Shown piece by piece: positions 1 through 9,010 of a DNA stretch of 64,000 nucleotides. Numbering within the stretch: the stretch's first letter is position 1; each line of letters begins with the position of its first letter. Position numbers and translations under genes: made by a program. The notes below the pieces were generated by a model. That model was not told where the DNA came from, searched no databases, and was given only the letters and a program-made list of their open reading frames with translations. This DNA comes from Phycisphaerae bacterium. Its GTDB lineage: Bacteria > Planctomycetota > Phycisphaerae > Phycisphaerales > UBA1924. Where the stretch lies: positions 1 to 64,000 of the forward strand of contig BQMO01000019.1 of the NCBI GenBank assembly GCA_022180725.1, written 5' to 3'.

Positions 1-235
1 CATGGGAATAGGGGTTAAAGGGGAAGCGAGGTGGGGGGTTTGGAGGTCGCGGTTCGCCACTGCTGCCCCGGCCCGCAAAGGTGTGGGAAGGGGCCGGGCC
101 GGTTGGGGTTCACAAAAAAGGCACAGCTTGGATCTTGGGAGCGGCGTTGTGGGGACACCCGAACAGGGGCGCCACGCGGAAAACCGAAGAGGGGGTGCCC
201 CGGTAAACCAGCATACAAGGACAAGCCCGTTGGTT

Positions 236-250
236 CCCCCCCCCCCCCCC
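236..250 (+). repeat. C15 homopolymer run
   Basis: Fifteen consecutive C residues follow TTGGTT and precede GGTGTC. It is the longest homopolymer I noticed in the window. Such runs are prone to slippage in replication and to length errors in sequencing, so the true length is uncertain. Confidence 0.9.
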
Positions 251-293
251 GGTGTCAACCCGTGGATTCGGCAGGATTGATGGCATTGTTCCC

Positions 294-299
294 TACGCT
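294..299 (+). promoter_or_regulatory. TACGCT -10 box, leaderless start for the 305 gene
   Basis: TACGCT ends exactly 5 nt before the ATG at 305, so the transcription start would fall on or next to the start codon. No Shine-Dalgarno precedes that ATG. The same arrangement recurs before eight other genes in the window. Confidence 0.55.
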
Positions 300-304
300 G
301 TCGT

Positions 305-955
305 ATGGCCAGACGGGGATGGGCGCGAGTGAAGCGGGTGGCGTGTTGGGGCGCGGCGGCGCTCGCGGTGGCGGCGTGTGGTTCGTGGTGGCTCGCGAGC
401 ACGCAGCCGGAGTGGTGGCAGGCCGCGCAGGCGCCAGACGCGGCGGTACGGGCGGAGCGGATCGAGAACGCTGTGGTGACGGAACTGTCCGCGGTGCGCG
501 CGGAGGAGGCGCCATGGACTGTGGCGCTGAGCGAAGAGGACGTGAACGCGTGGCTGGAGGCGCGGCTGGTGAAGTGGCTGGAGAATCGGGGCGAGCGCTG
601 GCCGGAACGGGTGTCCCCGCCTCGGGTCGTGCTGTTGGACGGAGTGATGCGTGCGGCGGTGGAAATCGGCGGCGGGGGGCGCGTGGTGGTGGTGGAGATG
701 AAGCCGCGTGTGGATGACGGCGGGCTGTGGCTGGATGTGCGCGGCGTGTGGATCGGGCGGCTGCGGGTGCCGGTGGCGGCGGTGCGCGCGGCGTGGCCGT
801 CGGGGTTGGGCAAGTTCGCCGGCGTGTTGAGCGGCGAGAGGCCGGTGTCGCCCGAGGCAGGCATGGCGGTGGACGGGGCGCGGCGGGTGCGGGTGCTGGC
901 GCTGACGCCAAGGCCGGGGCGGTTGGAAGTTCAGGCGCGGACGGAACGGCGCTGA
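305..955 (+). CDS. Membrane-anchored hypothetical protein
   Basis: I do not recognise the family. The 216-residue product begins with a basic stretch and one hydrophobic segment (about residues 9-30), so it is probably exported or anchored on the outer face of the inner membrane. VAAC at 22-25 is a weak lipobox-like sequence. The rest is a soluble domain rich in short beta-type stretches, with no Cys pairs or catalytic motif I can name. The start at ATG 305 is supported by the -10-like box 5 nt upstream. The stop abuts the stop of phoU, which reads from the other strand. GTG at 329 is an alternative start. Confidence 0.7.
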   Translation: MARRGWARVKRVACWGAAALAVAACGSWWLASTQPEWWQAAQAPDAAVRAERIENAVVTELSAVRAEEAPWTVALSEEDVNAWLEARLVKWLENRGERWPERVSPPRVVLLDGVMRAAVEIGGGGRVVVVEMKPRVDDGGLWLDVRGVWIGRLRVPVAAVRAAWPSGLGKFAGVLSGERPVSPEAGMAVDGARRVRVLALTPRPGRLEVQARTERR

Positions 956-1687
956 TCAGCGGGTGGGGGTCTTGGAGCGGCGCTTGGCGTGGCGGATGAT
1001 CTCGCCGGTGCGCATGTAGACGACGTCCTCGGCGAGGTCGGCCATGAGATCGCCCACGCGTTCGAGCTCGCGGCCCACGCGGTAGACGAGCAGCCCGATG
1101 GGCAGGTCGGCGTCGCCGTGAGGCCCGCCCTGCATGAGTTCGACGGTTTCCTCGAAGAGGCGTTTTTCGAGTTGATCGATCACGGGGTCGCCCGCGACGA
1201 TGCGCCGGGCGGCGTCGGTGTCCTCGTCGTTGACGGCCCGGAGCGTGGTGTGGCAGAGCGCGGGGACGCGTTCGCCCAGTTCGCGCAGCGCGGTGGGCCA
1301 TGTCGGGGGCGTCGGCCCGGCGAGGGCGGCGATGCGCTGGACCATCTTGGCGACCCCGCTGGCGTGGTCGCCGACGCGTTCGACGAGGATGTTGGCGCGC
1401 AGCACGAACGTGACGATGCGGAAGTCGTGGGCGTAAGGCGCACGCAGGGCGAGCACCTCGTAGCACTCCTGCTCGATGGCAATTTCCTCCACGTCGACCT
1501 GGTCGTCGGAGAGGCGGACATCGCGGGCGGCGTTGACGTCGAGCGTCCAGAGGGCGGCGATGGCCCGTTCGAGCATCGAAACGGCGAGGGTGGCCTCGCG
1601 AACCAGGCGACGCTTCAGGGCCGTTACTTTGCGGTCGATGACCGGGGCGTGCTCCGGCGTGGGTGAGACGGGGTTGGTGTCGGTCAT
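956..1687 (-). CDS. phoU: PhoU-family phosphate signalling regulator
   Basis: PhoU links the Pst phosphate transporter to the PhoR/PhoB two-component system and limits phosphate uptake. The 243-residue product has the family's all-helical layout of two repeated three-helix halves. Metal-binding type motifs are visible: RVGDHASGVAKM near residue 105 and ERVGDLMADLAEDVVYM near 210, matching the (E/D)RIGD...N-A-E pattern of PhoU. Length is usual (about 220-240). It has no pst or phoBR neighbour here, so it stands apart from the transporter operon. The start at 1687 lies 8 nt before the mfd stop codon (1695), so transcription from mfd through phoU is possible. Confidence 0.9.
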   Translation of the reverse strand: MTDTNPVSPTPEHAPVIDRKVTALKRRLVREATLAVSMLERAIAALWTLDVNAARDVRLSDDQVDVEEIAIEQECYEVLALRAPYAHDFRIVTFVLRANILVERVGDHASGVAKMVQRIAALAGPTPPTWPTALRELGERVPALCHTTLRAVNDEDTDAARRIVAGDPVIDQLEKRLFEETVELMQGGPHGDADLPIGLLVYRVGRELERVGDLMADLAEDVVYMRTGEIIRHAKRRSKTPTR

Positions 1688-1694
1688 GTCGAAC

Positions 1695-4600
1695 TCAGGT
1701 ATTGCGTCGGCGACGCGTCATTCCTTTCGGCGGCAGTGTACGACCCGACGTTGACGCGGGAATCGACGACGCCGGCGTCGCGGGCGGCTCGGCGGTGAGG
1801 CCCAGACGCCGGCGGAGAATCGCGAGCAGCGTGTCCGGCTCGGCGAGGGCGTTGGCGGGCGGGCGGAAGTACACCTCGGCAAGGCGCTCGCCCGGCTTGG
1901 GCGGCAGGGCGACCACGGACTCATCCCCGCGCGGGGCGTGTCGGCGGAGCAATGCGGCGACCGGGTCGGTGCGTTCGACGAGGAACACCAGGTCTCGCTC
2001 GCGGATGGTGAGCGTGCGCACGCCTTGCCCGGCGAGCGCGATGCGGATTTCCGCGAGGTCGAGCAGGCGATGCGCGGGCTTGGGCGGCTGGCCGTACGCG
2101 TCGTGCAGGTCGGCCCGGACGCGGGCCAGGGCGTCGGGGTCGGCGGCGGAGGCAAGGCGGCGATAGGCCTCGAGACGGCGGGCGTCGGACGGGATGTACG
2201 CCTTGGGGATGAGGGCCGACACGCCGATCTCGATGGTCGTGCCCGTCGGGGCGGGCGGGGCGTGCTCGTTCGCCAAGGTTCGCACGGCGGATTCGAGGAG
2301 CTGGCAGTACATCTCGTAGCCCACGGCGGCAATGTGCCCGGACTGCTCGGGGCCGAGGATGTTGCCCGCTCCGCGTATTTCAAGATCGCGCATGGCGATC
2401 TTGAACCCCGCGCCGAGCATCGAGTACTGCTCGATGGCCTTCAGGCGCTTCTGCGCGACTTCCTTCACGATGCGGTCGTCGGGGAGCAGGAGGTAGCAAT
2501 AGGCGCGGTGCTTGGAGCGGCCGACGCGCCCGCGAAGTTGGTGGAGATCCGCCAGCCCGAATCGGTCGGCGTCGTCGATGATCATCGTGTTGGCCGTGGG
2601 GATGTCGATGCCCGACTCGATGATGGTGGTGGCCACGAGGATGTCGGCCTCGCGGCGGATGAAGCGGAGCATGACCTCTTCGAGTTCATGCGGAGCCATC
2701 TGCCCGTGGCCGAAGACCACGCGCGCGTCGGGCACGAGCCGGCGGACGTCGTCGGCCTTGCTCTGGATGTCGTGCACGCGGTTGTGGACGTAGAAGACCT
2801 GCCCCTCGCGGGCGAGTTCCCGCTGGATGGCCTGGCGGACGCGGAGCGCGTTGTACGGGATGACCTCGGTGACGATCGCCCGACGGTCGAGCGGCGCGGT
2901 GGTCAGGCTCGAAATATCGCGGATGCCCAGCATCGCCATGTGCAGGGTCCGCGGGATGGGCGTGGCGGAGAGGGTGAGCACGTCCACGGTCAGGCGCAGC
3001 CGCAGCAGGGCCTCCTTGTGCTCCACGCCGAATCGCTGCTCCTCGTCGACAACGACCAGCCCCAGGTCCGCGAAGTGCACGTCCTGGCCCAGAAGCCGAT
3101 GTGTGCCGATGATGAGATCGACATGGCCCTTTTTCAGGGCCTCGAGGACGGCGCGAACCTCCGCGTCGGTCTTGAAGCGCGAGATGCTTTCGATGCGGAA
3201 GGGGTAGCCGGCGAAGCGCGACTTGAACGTGCGCTCGTGCTGCTCGCAGAGCACGGTCGTGGGCACGAGCACGGCGGCCTGGCGGCCGGACTCGACGCAC
3301 TTGAACGCGGCGCGGATCGCGAGCTCCGTCTTGCCGAAGCCCACGTCGCCGCAGATCAGTCGGTCCATCGGGCGGGGACGGCTCATGTCCTTCTTGATCT
3401 CGGCGAGGGCGGCGAGCTGGTCTTCGGTCTCGTCGTACGGAAACTCAGCCTCGAACTCGCGCTGCCAGGGCGTGTCCGCGGGGAAGGCCACGCCGGGCAG
3501 GTGCTCGCGGGCGGCTCGCACGCGCATGAGTTCCGCGGCGAGGTCTCGCACGCTCTCGGCGACGCGGTCCTTCTGGTTCTTCCACTTCTGCCCGCCGAGC
3601 ACCGAGAGCGGGGGCTTGCCGTGGAACCCGCCGACGTACTTCTGCACCTTGTCGATCTGGGTCGCGGGCACGTGGAGTTTCGCGTTGCCCGCGAACTCGA
3701 GCGTGAGATACTCCTCGGGCTCGGGCGGTGCTCGGCGGATGCCGGGGGCCGCGTACGCCGGCACGTCGCGCGGGGTCATGAGGTGCAGCCCGGCGTAGCG
3801 GGCGATGCCGTGGTCCGCGTGCACGACGTAGTCGCCATCCTCGAAGTCGAGAAAGGTGTCCATGGCGCGCCCGGCCTTCAGGCGGGTGGCGCGTCGGCGG
3901 ACGGTGAAGCGGGAGAGCAGTTCGTGGTAGGGGACGAGGTGAACCGGCGAGGGATCACCGCGCCATGTGAAGCCGCGGTGGAGGTAGGCCACCACGCCGG
4001 TGATACGCCCGGCGTGGCCGGGCGCGAACTGGTCGAGGAGCTCCGCCAGGCGCTGCCGCTCGCCGTCGTTCTGGCAGCACACCGTGACGTGCGTGTGCTC
4101 TTGCGACGCGAGCGAGGCGAGTTCCCCGACGGCCTCGGCGGCGTCGTGAGGAAACGCGGGAAGCGGCGAGGCGGGAAGATCCAGACGCACGTCGGCCGCG
4201 GCGGCTCCGGCCGAGAACTGGTTGACCTCGGCCAGCGCGTGGAACCGCGATTCGAGGGCTTGGAGCACGGCGGGCGGGCCGAAGATGCCCTTGGATTCTG
4301 ACAGACGTTCGTAATACCCGCGACCCTGCTCGACGATCTCCATCGTCTCGAAGAGAAGAACCACCGCGTCGCGCGGGAGCAGTTCCAGAAAACTTACCCC
4401 GCGGTCGTCGGGGCGCAGGCGGGCGGGGTCGGCGGCGGGAAGATCGGCCGCGGGAATCTCGCGGTCGCTGGCCATCGAGTCCGGGTCGATCTCGGCGAGG
4501 CGGTCGATGGTGTCGCCGAAGAAATCCAGGCGCAGGGGCACGCCCGCCCCGCCGGGCGGGAACACGTCGAGGATGCCGCCCCGTTGTGCAAAGTCGCCGA

Positions 4601-5129
4601 CTTCCTGAACGGCGTCAACGCGTGCGTACCCCGCACTCAGCAGCCACTGCGTCAGGTCGAGCAGGCGGAGATCGCGGCCTTTCTCGACGCGTCGGATCAA
4701 CATGTCCATCGCGCTGGGCGCGGGCACTGACTGCATCAGCGCCTGGATCGGGCAGAGCACGATGGCCGGGCCCGCGATCGTGGACGCGGCACGGGCGATC
4801 GTGAGGCGTTCCGCGAAGAGATCGGCGGCGACGGCGGATTCACCCGGAAGCGCCTCCAGGGCGGGGAACCGGTGGATGGGCAGGCCGCTGGGCGCGAGTT
4901 CGTCCGCGGCTTCGTCGGCGTCGTCGAGGTGCGCAGTCACCACGATCACCGGGCGGGCAAGCCGACGGGCCAGCGCGCCGGCGACGAGCACGCCGGCGGA
5001 CCCGACCAGCCCGGTGGCGACGGCTCGCCGTCGTAAGGCGAGCGCGTCGGCCAGCGCCGTGATCGAAGGCGATTCCTGAAGGAGCGTGAGCAGATCGATG
5101 GGCACGGGGTGGGGCGCGCAGGCGCACAC
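1695..5129 (-). CDS. mfd: Transcription-repair coupling factor Mfd
   Basis: Mfd removes RNA polymerase stalled at DNA lesions and recruits UvrA for excision repair. The 1144-residue product has the family's normal length and order: an N-terminal UvrB-like damage-recognition half, the RNA-polymerase interaction region near residues 440-510, a RecG-like translocase with Walker A GDVGFGKTE near 592 and the DEEQ box (VVDEEQRFG) near 696, the TRG region with GRVGRSKHRAYCYLL, and the C-terminal domain. The start is uncertain: GTG 5129 and an in-frame GTG 27 nt further in both lack a Shine-Dalgarno. A TACCAT box on this strand lies at 5174-5179. phoU follows closely downstream. Confidence 0.96.
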   Translation of the reverse strand: MCACAPHPVPIDLLTLLQESPSITALADALALRRRAVATGLVGSAGVLVAGALARRLARPVIVVTAHLDDADEAADELAPSGLPIHRFPALEALPGESAVAADLFAERLTIARAASTIAGPAIVLCPIQALMQSVPAPSAMDMLIRRVEKGRDLRLLDLTQWLLSAGYARVDAVQEVGDFAQRGGILDVFPPGGAGVPLRLDFFGDTIDRLAEIDPDSMASDREIPAADLPAADPARLRPDDRGVSFLELLPRDAVVLLFETMEIVEQGRGYYERLSESKGIFGPPAVLQALESRFHALAEVNQFSAGAAAADVRLDLPASPLPAFPHDAAEAVGELASLASQEHTHVTVCCQNDGERQRLAELLDQFAPGHAGRITGVVAYLHRGFTWRGDPSPVHLVPYHELLSRFTVRRRATRLKAGRAMDTFLDFEDGDYVVHADHGIARYAGLHLMTPRDVPAYAAPGIRRAPPEPEEYLTLEFAGNAKLHVPATQIDKVQKYVGGFHGKPPLSVLGGQKWKNQKDRVAESVRDLAAELMRVRAAREHLPGVAFPADTPWQREFEAEFPYDETEDQLAALAEIKKDMSRPRPMDRLICGDVGFGKTELAIRAAFKCVESGRQAAVLVPTTVLCEQHERTFKSRFAGYPFRIESISRFKTDAEVRAVLEALKKGHVDLIIGTHRLLGQDVHFADLGLVVVDEEQRFGVEHKEALLRLRLTVDVLTLSATPIPRTLHMAMLGIRDISSLTTAPLDRRAIVTEVIPYNALRVRQAIQRELAREGQVFYVHNRVHDIQSKADDVRRLVPDARVVFGHGQMAPHELEEVMLRFIRREADILVATTIIESGIDIPTANTMIIDDADRFGLADLHQLRGRVGRSKHRAYCYLLLPDDRIVKEVAQKRLKAIEQYSMLGAGFKIAMRDLEIRGAGNILGPEQSGHIAAVGYEMYCQLLESAVRTLANEHAPPAPTGTTIEIGVSALIPKAYIPSDARRLEAYRRLASAADPDALARVRADLHDAYGQPPKPAHRLLDLAEIRIALAGQGVRTLTIRERDLVFLVERTDPVAALLRRHAPRGDESVVALPPKPGERLAEVYFRPPANALAEPDTLLAILRRRLGLTAEPPATPASSIPASTSGRTLPPKGMTRRRRNT

Positions 5130-5201
5130 CGCGGACGCGAACCGTCGCGGCCGGGCGTGCTGATGGGTTGACCGATGGTACCCGGCGCGGGGTGTTCAGG
5201 T

Positions 5202-5741
5202 TCAATCCACCGTGACGAGCGGGGCAAGCCGGGCGAGGATCTTTGGGCCGATGCCCTCGACCTTGTCGAGGTCGGCGATGGACATGAATCGGCCCTTCGC
5301 GGCGCGGTACGCGATGATGCGTTGCGCGGATTTTTCGCCGATGCCGGGGAGGAGTTCGAGTTCGGCCTGGGTCGCGGTGTTGAGGTTGATCTTCCGGGGC
5401 GCGACCGCTGAGGCGTGGATAGCCGCCGGCGGTAGTGTGGCCGGCTCTGTGCGCGAGGCGTCCGCCACGGGCGGTTCCGACGGTACGGCGTCACTCGCCG
5501 GTTTCTCGATCGGCGGAACGTCGAGAGGTCCGCGTGACGTCGGTTGGGGAGGTGCGTGGGGTGGGGGGGTGATCGTCGCGAGGGTTGGCGCGGGGCGTTG
5601 AATCATCAACGGCGTCGGGCCGCGCGACACCAAGGCATAGGTCAACGCCGATCCTGCAAAGGCGGAAAGGACGGCCACGGCGGCCCACTTGGCCGGCCCG
5701 GCGATCGGGGTCACGGAGGTGGAATCACCCGCGGACTTCAT
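5202..5741 (-). CDS. ComEA-like helix-hairpin-helix DNA-binding protein
   Basis: The 179-residue product has one N-terminal membrane segment (about residues 20-40), a Pro/Ala-rich linker, and a C-terminal ComEA-type domain. That domain reads INLNTATQAELELLPGIG, then GIGEKSAQRIIAYR and KVEGIGPKILARL, which are two helix-hairpin-helix motifs. ComEA proteins bind double-stranded DNA non-specifically; in competent bacteria they sit outside the inner membrane and help pull in DNA. No other competence gene is nearby, so the role here is inferred from the domain only. The ATG at 5741 is chosen because TATGCT ends 6 nt before it and the sequence further upstream does not look coding. It diverges from the FMN reductase gene. 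Confidence 0.85.
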   Translation of the reverse strand: MKSAGDSTSVTPIAGPAKWAAVAVLSAFAGSALTYALVSRGPTPLMIQRPAPTLATITPPPHAPPQPTSRGPLDVPPIEKPASDAVPSEPPVADASRTEPATLPPAAIHASAVAPRKINLNTATQAELELLPGIGEKSAQRIIAYRAAKGRFMSIADLDKVEGIGPKILARLAPLVTVD

Positions 5742-5747
5742 GCGGAA

Positions 5748-5753
5748 AGCATA
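5748..5753 (-). promoter_or_regulatory. TATGCT -10 box, leaderless start for the ComEA-like gene
   Basis: Read on the minus strand, TATGCT ends 6 nt before the ATG at 5741. No Shine-Dalgarno lies between them, and no clear -35 is seen 17 nt upstream. Confidence 0.5.
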
Positions 5754-5825
5754 CCCGATCGCGGCGTGCGTGGGGGCCGGGCCTGGTGTCGGAGACGCGG
5801 TACACTCGTGGCACTGGAGCACGAT

Positions 5826-6407
5826 ATGAGTTTCACGCCGAGGGTGTTGGTGATGGCCGGGAGTGCCCGCGCGGGTTCGTTCAACACGAAGTTGGCGCAC
5901 GCCGCGGGCCGTGGCGCGTCGGCCACGGGCGCCGAGGTGACGCACGTGAACCTGCGCGACCTGGCGCTGCCGCTGTTCGACGAGGATCTGGAGGCATCGC
6001 AGGGGTTGCCGGCCGGGGTGAAGCACCTCCAGGCGCTGATGCGGGACCATCACGGGTTCATTATCGCCTCGCCCGAGTACAACAGTTCGCTGACCCCGAT
6101 GCTGAAAAATGCGATCGACTGGGCGAGCCGGGGCGATCCGCCGCACGCGCCGCTGGCGTCGTTCACGGGGAAGGTGGCGGCGTTGTACGCGGCGTCGGCG
6201 GGGGCGCTGGGGGGCCTGCGCGGGCTGGTGCACCTGCGGGCGATTCTGGGAAACATCAACGTGCTGGTGCTGCCGCAGCAGTATGCCCTGTCGCGGGCGC
6301 ACGAGGCGTTCGACGCGGACGGTTCGTTGAAGGACGCGAAGGTGCGCGCCACGGTCGAGGCGATCGCGGCGGACCTGACGCGGACGATCGTGAAGTTACG
6401 GGGATGA
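5826..6407 (+). CDS. NADPH-dependent FMN reductase family protein
   Basis: This 193-residue flavodoxin-like protein belongs to the NADPH-dependent FMN reductase / quinone reductase family (ChrR/azoreductase type). GSARAGSFNTKL at residues 9-20 is the FMN phosphate-binding loop, and SPEYNSSLTPMLKNAIDW near 82-99 is the family signature around the flavin. Such enzymes reduce flavins, quinones, azo dyes or metal oxyanions; the substrate cannot be read from sequence. The start at ATG 5826 has GGAG 6 nt upstream, and TACACT at 5801-5806 is a possible -10. It ends 4 nt from the stop of the convergent signalling gene. Confidence 0.9.
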   Translation: MSFTPRVLVMAGSARAGSFNTKLAHAAGRGASATGAEVTHVNLRDLALPLFDEDLEASQGLPAGVKHLQALMRDHHGFIIASPEYNSSLTPMLKNAIDWASRGDPPHAPLASFTGKVAALYAASAGALGGLRGLVHLRAILGNINVLVLPQQYALSRAHEAFDADGSLKDAKVRATVEAIAADLTRTIVKLRG

Positions 6408-6410
6408 CGG

Positions 6411-8351
6411 TTACGCGGCCATGGCCGTAGGCCGGGCGAGCGATAGCAACCGATCAAGACAGGCTGCGGTATTGGTGGAGAAGTCGAGCTTATCGATGAA
6501 GGCGGCGGCGCCGGCGGCGGTGGCCTCGGCACACACCCGCGGGCTGGTGCGCCCGGACATGAGCACAAAGACCGCCTCGGTGGACGGACGGGAGGCTCGG
6601 ACTTCGCGGATGACGTCGATCCCGCTGACCGAGCCGAGGTTCCGGTCCATGAGGACGAGGTCGAACGTCGCGGGCGCCGCGAGCGCCGCGAGGGCCTCCT
6701 CGCGGCTCATCACGGCGGTCACGATGAACTCACGACGGGACCGCATGGCGGTTTCGATGATGCGGATGGAGAACGGGTCGTCGTCCACCACGAGGACGCG
6801 GCGCGGCGTGGCGGTCGGGATCCCCGCCGATGTCTCGACTGCTCCCAGGATGCCCTGCGTGTCCTTCCATTGCACACAGTTTCGTCCCGCCTGCTTGGCG
6901 GCGTAGACAGCCTCGTCGGCGTGGTGCGTCAGGTGTTCGGGGGTCCATTGTCCGCTGGGAGCGCCGGGCTCGCACGTGGCGACACCCACGCTGATCGTGC
7001 GCTGGAGCACCACGCCGGGGATGTCGTACGCGGCGAGGTCGAACGGGCGCCGCTCGATGGCCACACGGAGCAGTTCGCCGACCTTGCGCGCCTTGTCGAG
7101 GGAGGCGCCGGGGATGACGAGCACGAACTCCTCGCCGCCATAGCGGCAGAGCGTGCCAATCTTCTCGGAAACCTCGCGGAGGCGTTTCGCGGTCTCGATG
7201 AGCACCGCGTCGCCGGCCTGGTGCCCGAACTGGTCGTTCACGCTCTTGAACTTGTCGGCGTCGAGGAAGATGACCGAGATCGGCTGCCCGGCCGCCTTGC
7301 AGCGCTTCATCGATTCGTGCAGTTCCCGGTCGTAGGACGCGCGGTTGAACAGGCCCGTCAGTCCGTCGGTCGTGGCGCGCTTGGAGAGCTCCTCGTTGGT
7401 GCGGCGGAGGGCGGCTTGTTCTTCGGCGAGGGCCTCCTGTGTGGCGGCGATCTGCTCGTTGGCATCCAGCAGGATCGCGGCGACGTCGGGCGGGTCGCCC
7501 GTGGTGACGTCCATTGTCTTGGTGAGTTCGCGCGCCCCCCGCGCGCCCGCCTCGATGATCTCGCGCGCCGCGGCCTGGTCGATCCCGAACCACTTGCGCG
7601 CCGACACGATAAACGACCCGAGTTTCGGCTTGGGTTCCGGGTGCGTAAGGGCCCCCGCGGCATACCCGCCGAGCGCAACCGTGCGCACGATGGATTCCGA
7701 TCGGGGCGGAGCGGCCTCGGGGTGATGATGGTGCGCGATGCAATCGGCCAGTTCCGGGGGCAGTTTCCATCGCTGGGCGAGCATCCCGCCGACTCGGGCG
7801 TGGTCGAAGCCGAGTTCCGAGCGTTCCAGAGCGGCGAGTGCGTCGTGATCGAGGCCGACGGCAGACGTGACTCGGGTGTAATCCCCTCGCAACGCCGCAA
7901 ACCCCGCGAGCATGCCGACATCCTGGATCAGCGCACCCACAAACGCGTCGTCGGGGTCGCACGCGCGGGTGGCGAGGGCCAAAGCCCGTGCGGCCGCGGC
8001 GCTGTAGATCGCTCGCCTCCAATACCCGGTCAGGTCGAACGGCTCGCCACCGCCCACCGTCCGCGACATGTCCACCAGGCTGAAACTCAGCACGATGGAC
8101 TTGACGGTGTTCAGCCCGAGCAACGTCATGGCGCGACTGACATTGGGGCACGGCGTGGTCAGGCCGTAGAAACTGGAGTTGATGGTCCGGAGCACCTTGG
8201 TCGTCAGCGCCGGATCGTTCTGGACGGTCTGTGCTATGCGCGCGATGGAAACCTGCGGGTCACGCGTGAGTTCAAGCACCTTGATCGCCACGGCCGGGAG
8301 ACTGGGCAAGGTCTGGCAGGCAAGCACTCGTTCGGTAGGGCTGGGAGGCAC
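6411..8351 (-). CDS. HDOD-GGDEF-REC signalling protein, diguanylate cyclase
   Basis: Three modules can be read in this 646-residue protein. Residues about 5-205 are an HDOD domain (LPSLPAVAIKVLELTRDP, then NDPALTTKVLRTINSSFYG), a degenerate HD-type signalling fold. After a helical linker comes a GGDEF domain (about 330-495) with an intact active site, YGGEEFV near 403, so it probably makes cyclic di-GMP. Residues about 518-646 are a receiver domain with the acidic pair (VVDDDP), phospho-acceptor Asp in LMDRN near 567 and the conserved Lys in IDK. A C-terminal receiver is unusual for this pairing. I prefer GTG 8351 with AAGGG 9 nt upstream; a TTG at 8483 would add 44 residues of poor quality. 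Confidence 0.88.
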   Translation of the reverse strand: MPPSPTERVLACQTLPSLPAVAIKVLELTRDPQVSIARIAQTVQNDPALTTKVLRTINSSFYGLTTPCPNVSRAMTLLGLNTVKSIVLSFSLVDMSRTVGGGEPFDLTGYWRRAIYSAAAARALALATRACDPDDAFVGALIQDVGMLAGFAALRGDYTRVTSAVGLDHDALAALERSELGFDHARVGGMLAQRWKLPPELADCIAHHHHPEAAPPRSESIVRTVALGGYAAGALTHPEPKPKLGSFIVSARKWFGIDQAAAREIIEAGARGARELTKTMDVTTGDPPDVAAILLDANEQIAATQEALAEEQAALRRTNEELSKRATTDGLTGLFNRASYDRELHESMKRCKAAGQPISVIFLDADKFKSVNDQFGHQAGDAVLIETAKRLREVSEKIGTLCRYGGEEFVLVIPGASLDKARKVGELLRVAIERRPFDLAAYDIPGVVLQRTISVGVATCEPGAPSGQWTPEHLTHHADEAVYAAKQAGRNCVQWKDTQGILGAVETSAGIPTATPRRVLVVDDDPFSIRIIETAMRSRREFIVTAVMSREEALAALAAPATFDLVLMDRNLGSVSGIDVIREVRASRPSTEAVFVLMSGRTSPRVCAEATAAGAAAFIDKLDFSTNTAACLDRLLSLARPTAMAA

Positions 8352-8670
8352 GTTATTGGACCCTTCACGATGCCGGCGACGAAGGTCACCGGCAGCACGA
8401 GTATCGAGCCGTCCCGTGGGGTGCTCAAGCCATGTGGCAATCTTGGAGGGGGACGTTTCCGATTGCGCGGGTGTTGTGCACAAACCCCGGTATTAGCGCG
8501 AGTTGCGGTGAAGTAGAAAATGGGGGAACCGTGGGTGTGACGATCGTGTGACAAGGTGCATCCGTCCGAGCGCGAACAACGAATGGGATGGGCGTGTACA
8601 ACGGTGAGTGCAGGGATTGCAAGCCGCACACGGGTTCGGTCGATTCAAAGAGGAGCAAGGAGGGTTCACG

Positions 8671-8919
8671 ATGAACACCCCACGCGAACAGATCACGCCG
8701 GAACGGCTGGTGGAAGCGGCCGTCGCGGTGCTGAAAGCGGTCGAGGAATATTCCGCGGAGCACGCCGGCAAGAAGATCTACCCGACGGACCTGCTCGGCA
8801 GTCCTGAGCAGCCGCGCATCATGTGCGACTTCACGCGGTTCGAGGTCGAAGAAGCCGCGTCGTTCCTGGTGCGGATGGGGTACATCGACCCCCGCCCGCG
8901 GGCCGGCAAGACTCGATAG
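8671..8919 (+). CDS. Small hypothetical protein
   Basis: An 82-residue soluble protein that I do not recognise. The start is well fixed by AGGAGGG 6 nt before ATG 8671, the strongest Shine-Dalgarno in this part of the window. The first half is predicted helix (ERLVEAAVAVLKAVEEYSAEH). The second half has CDFTRFEVEEAASFLVRMGY, which resembles a small winged-helix or effector-type fold, but this is only an impression. It has no membrane segment. The preceding 320 bases are non-coding and hold the upstream regions of this gene and the divergent signalling gene. A hairpin shared with another site lies downstream. Confidence 0.72.
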   Translation: MNTPREQITPERLVEAAVAVLKAVEEYSAEHAGKKIYPTDLLGSPEQPRIMCDFTRFEVEEAASFLVRMGYIDPRPRAGKTR

Positions 8920-8940
8920 CACCATTCGCCGTCGGGCGAA

Positions 8941-8995
8941 CGCGGAATGTTCCGCGCCCCGGCGGCGGCCATGAAACCCACTCCACCCTGTGGAG
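8941..8995. other. Two short hairpins after the small gene
   Basis: CGCGGAA-TG-TTCCGCG at 8941-8956 is a perfect 7-bp stem with a 2-nt loop. CTCCAC-CCT-GTGGAG at 8981-8995 is a 6-bp stem. Neither is followed by a T run. They lie between the small gene and the larger hairpin at 9011 and may help end transcription or process the RNA. Confidence 0.4.
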
Positions 8996-9010
8996 ACCAC
9001 ACCCCGGCGA

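Larger units (their letters stand above)
1..304. other. Non-coding, anomalous stretch at window start
   Basis: I find no credible gene here. Several frames stay open, but the translations look like random high-GC sequence. The base pattern differs from the rest of the window: G-rich blocks, short A runs and a run of 15 C at 236-250. It lacks the strong GC third-position bias of neighbouring genes. I tested it by eye for RNase P RNA, tmRNA and SRP RNA signatures and saw none that hold together. It could be a genuine intergenic region or a poorly resolved contig edge. The last bases (294-304) carry the promoter box of the next gene. Confidence 0.5.

Noticed and set aside
190..230. Possible RNase P RNA because of a GGTAAACC-like string
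   Set aside because: None of the other conserved RNase P blocks (GAGGAAAGUC, ACAGNANAUG types) are present.
255..1466. Open minus-strand frame over the 305 gene and phoU
   Set aside because: The translation is Arg/Pro/Ala-rich with no domain, and overlaps two genes that have credible products.
1938..4301. Long open frame (787 codons) antisense to mfd
   Set aside because: High GC removes stop codons in shadow frames. The translation is low-complexity, while the minus-strand frame encodes all Mfd motifs.
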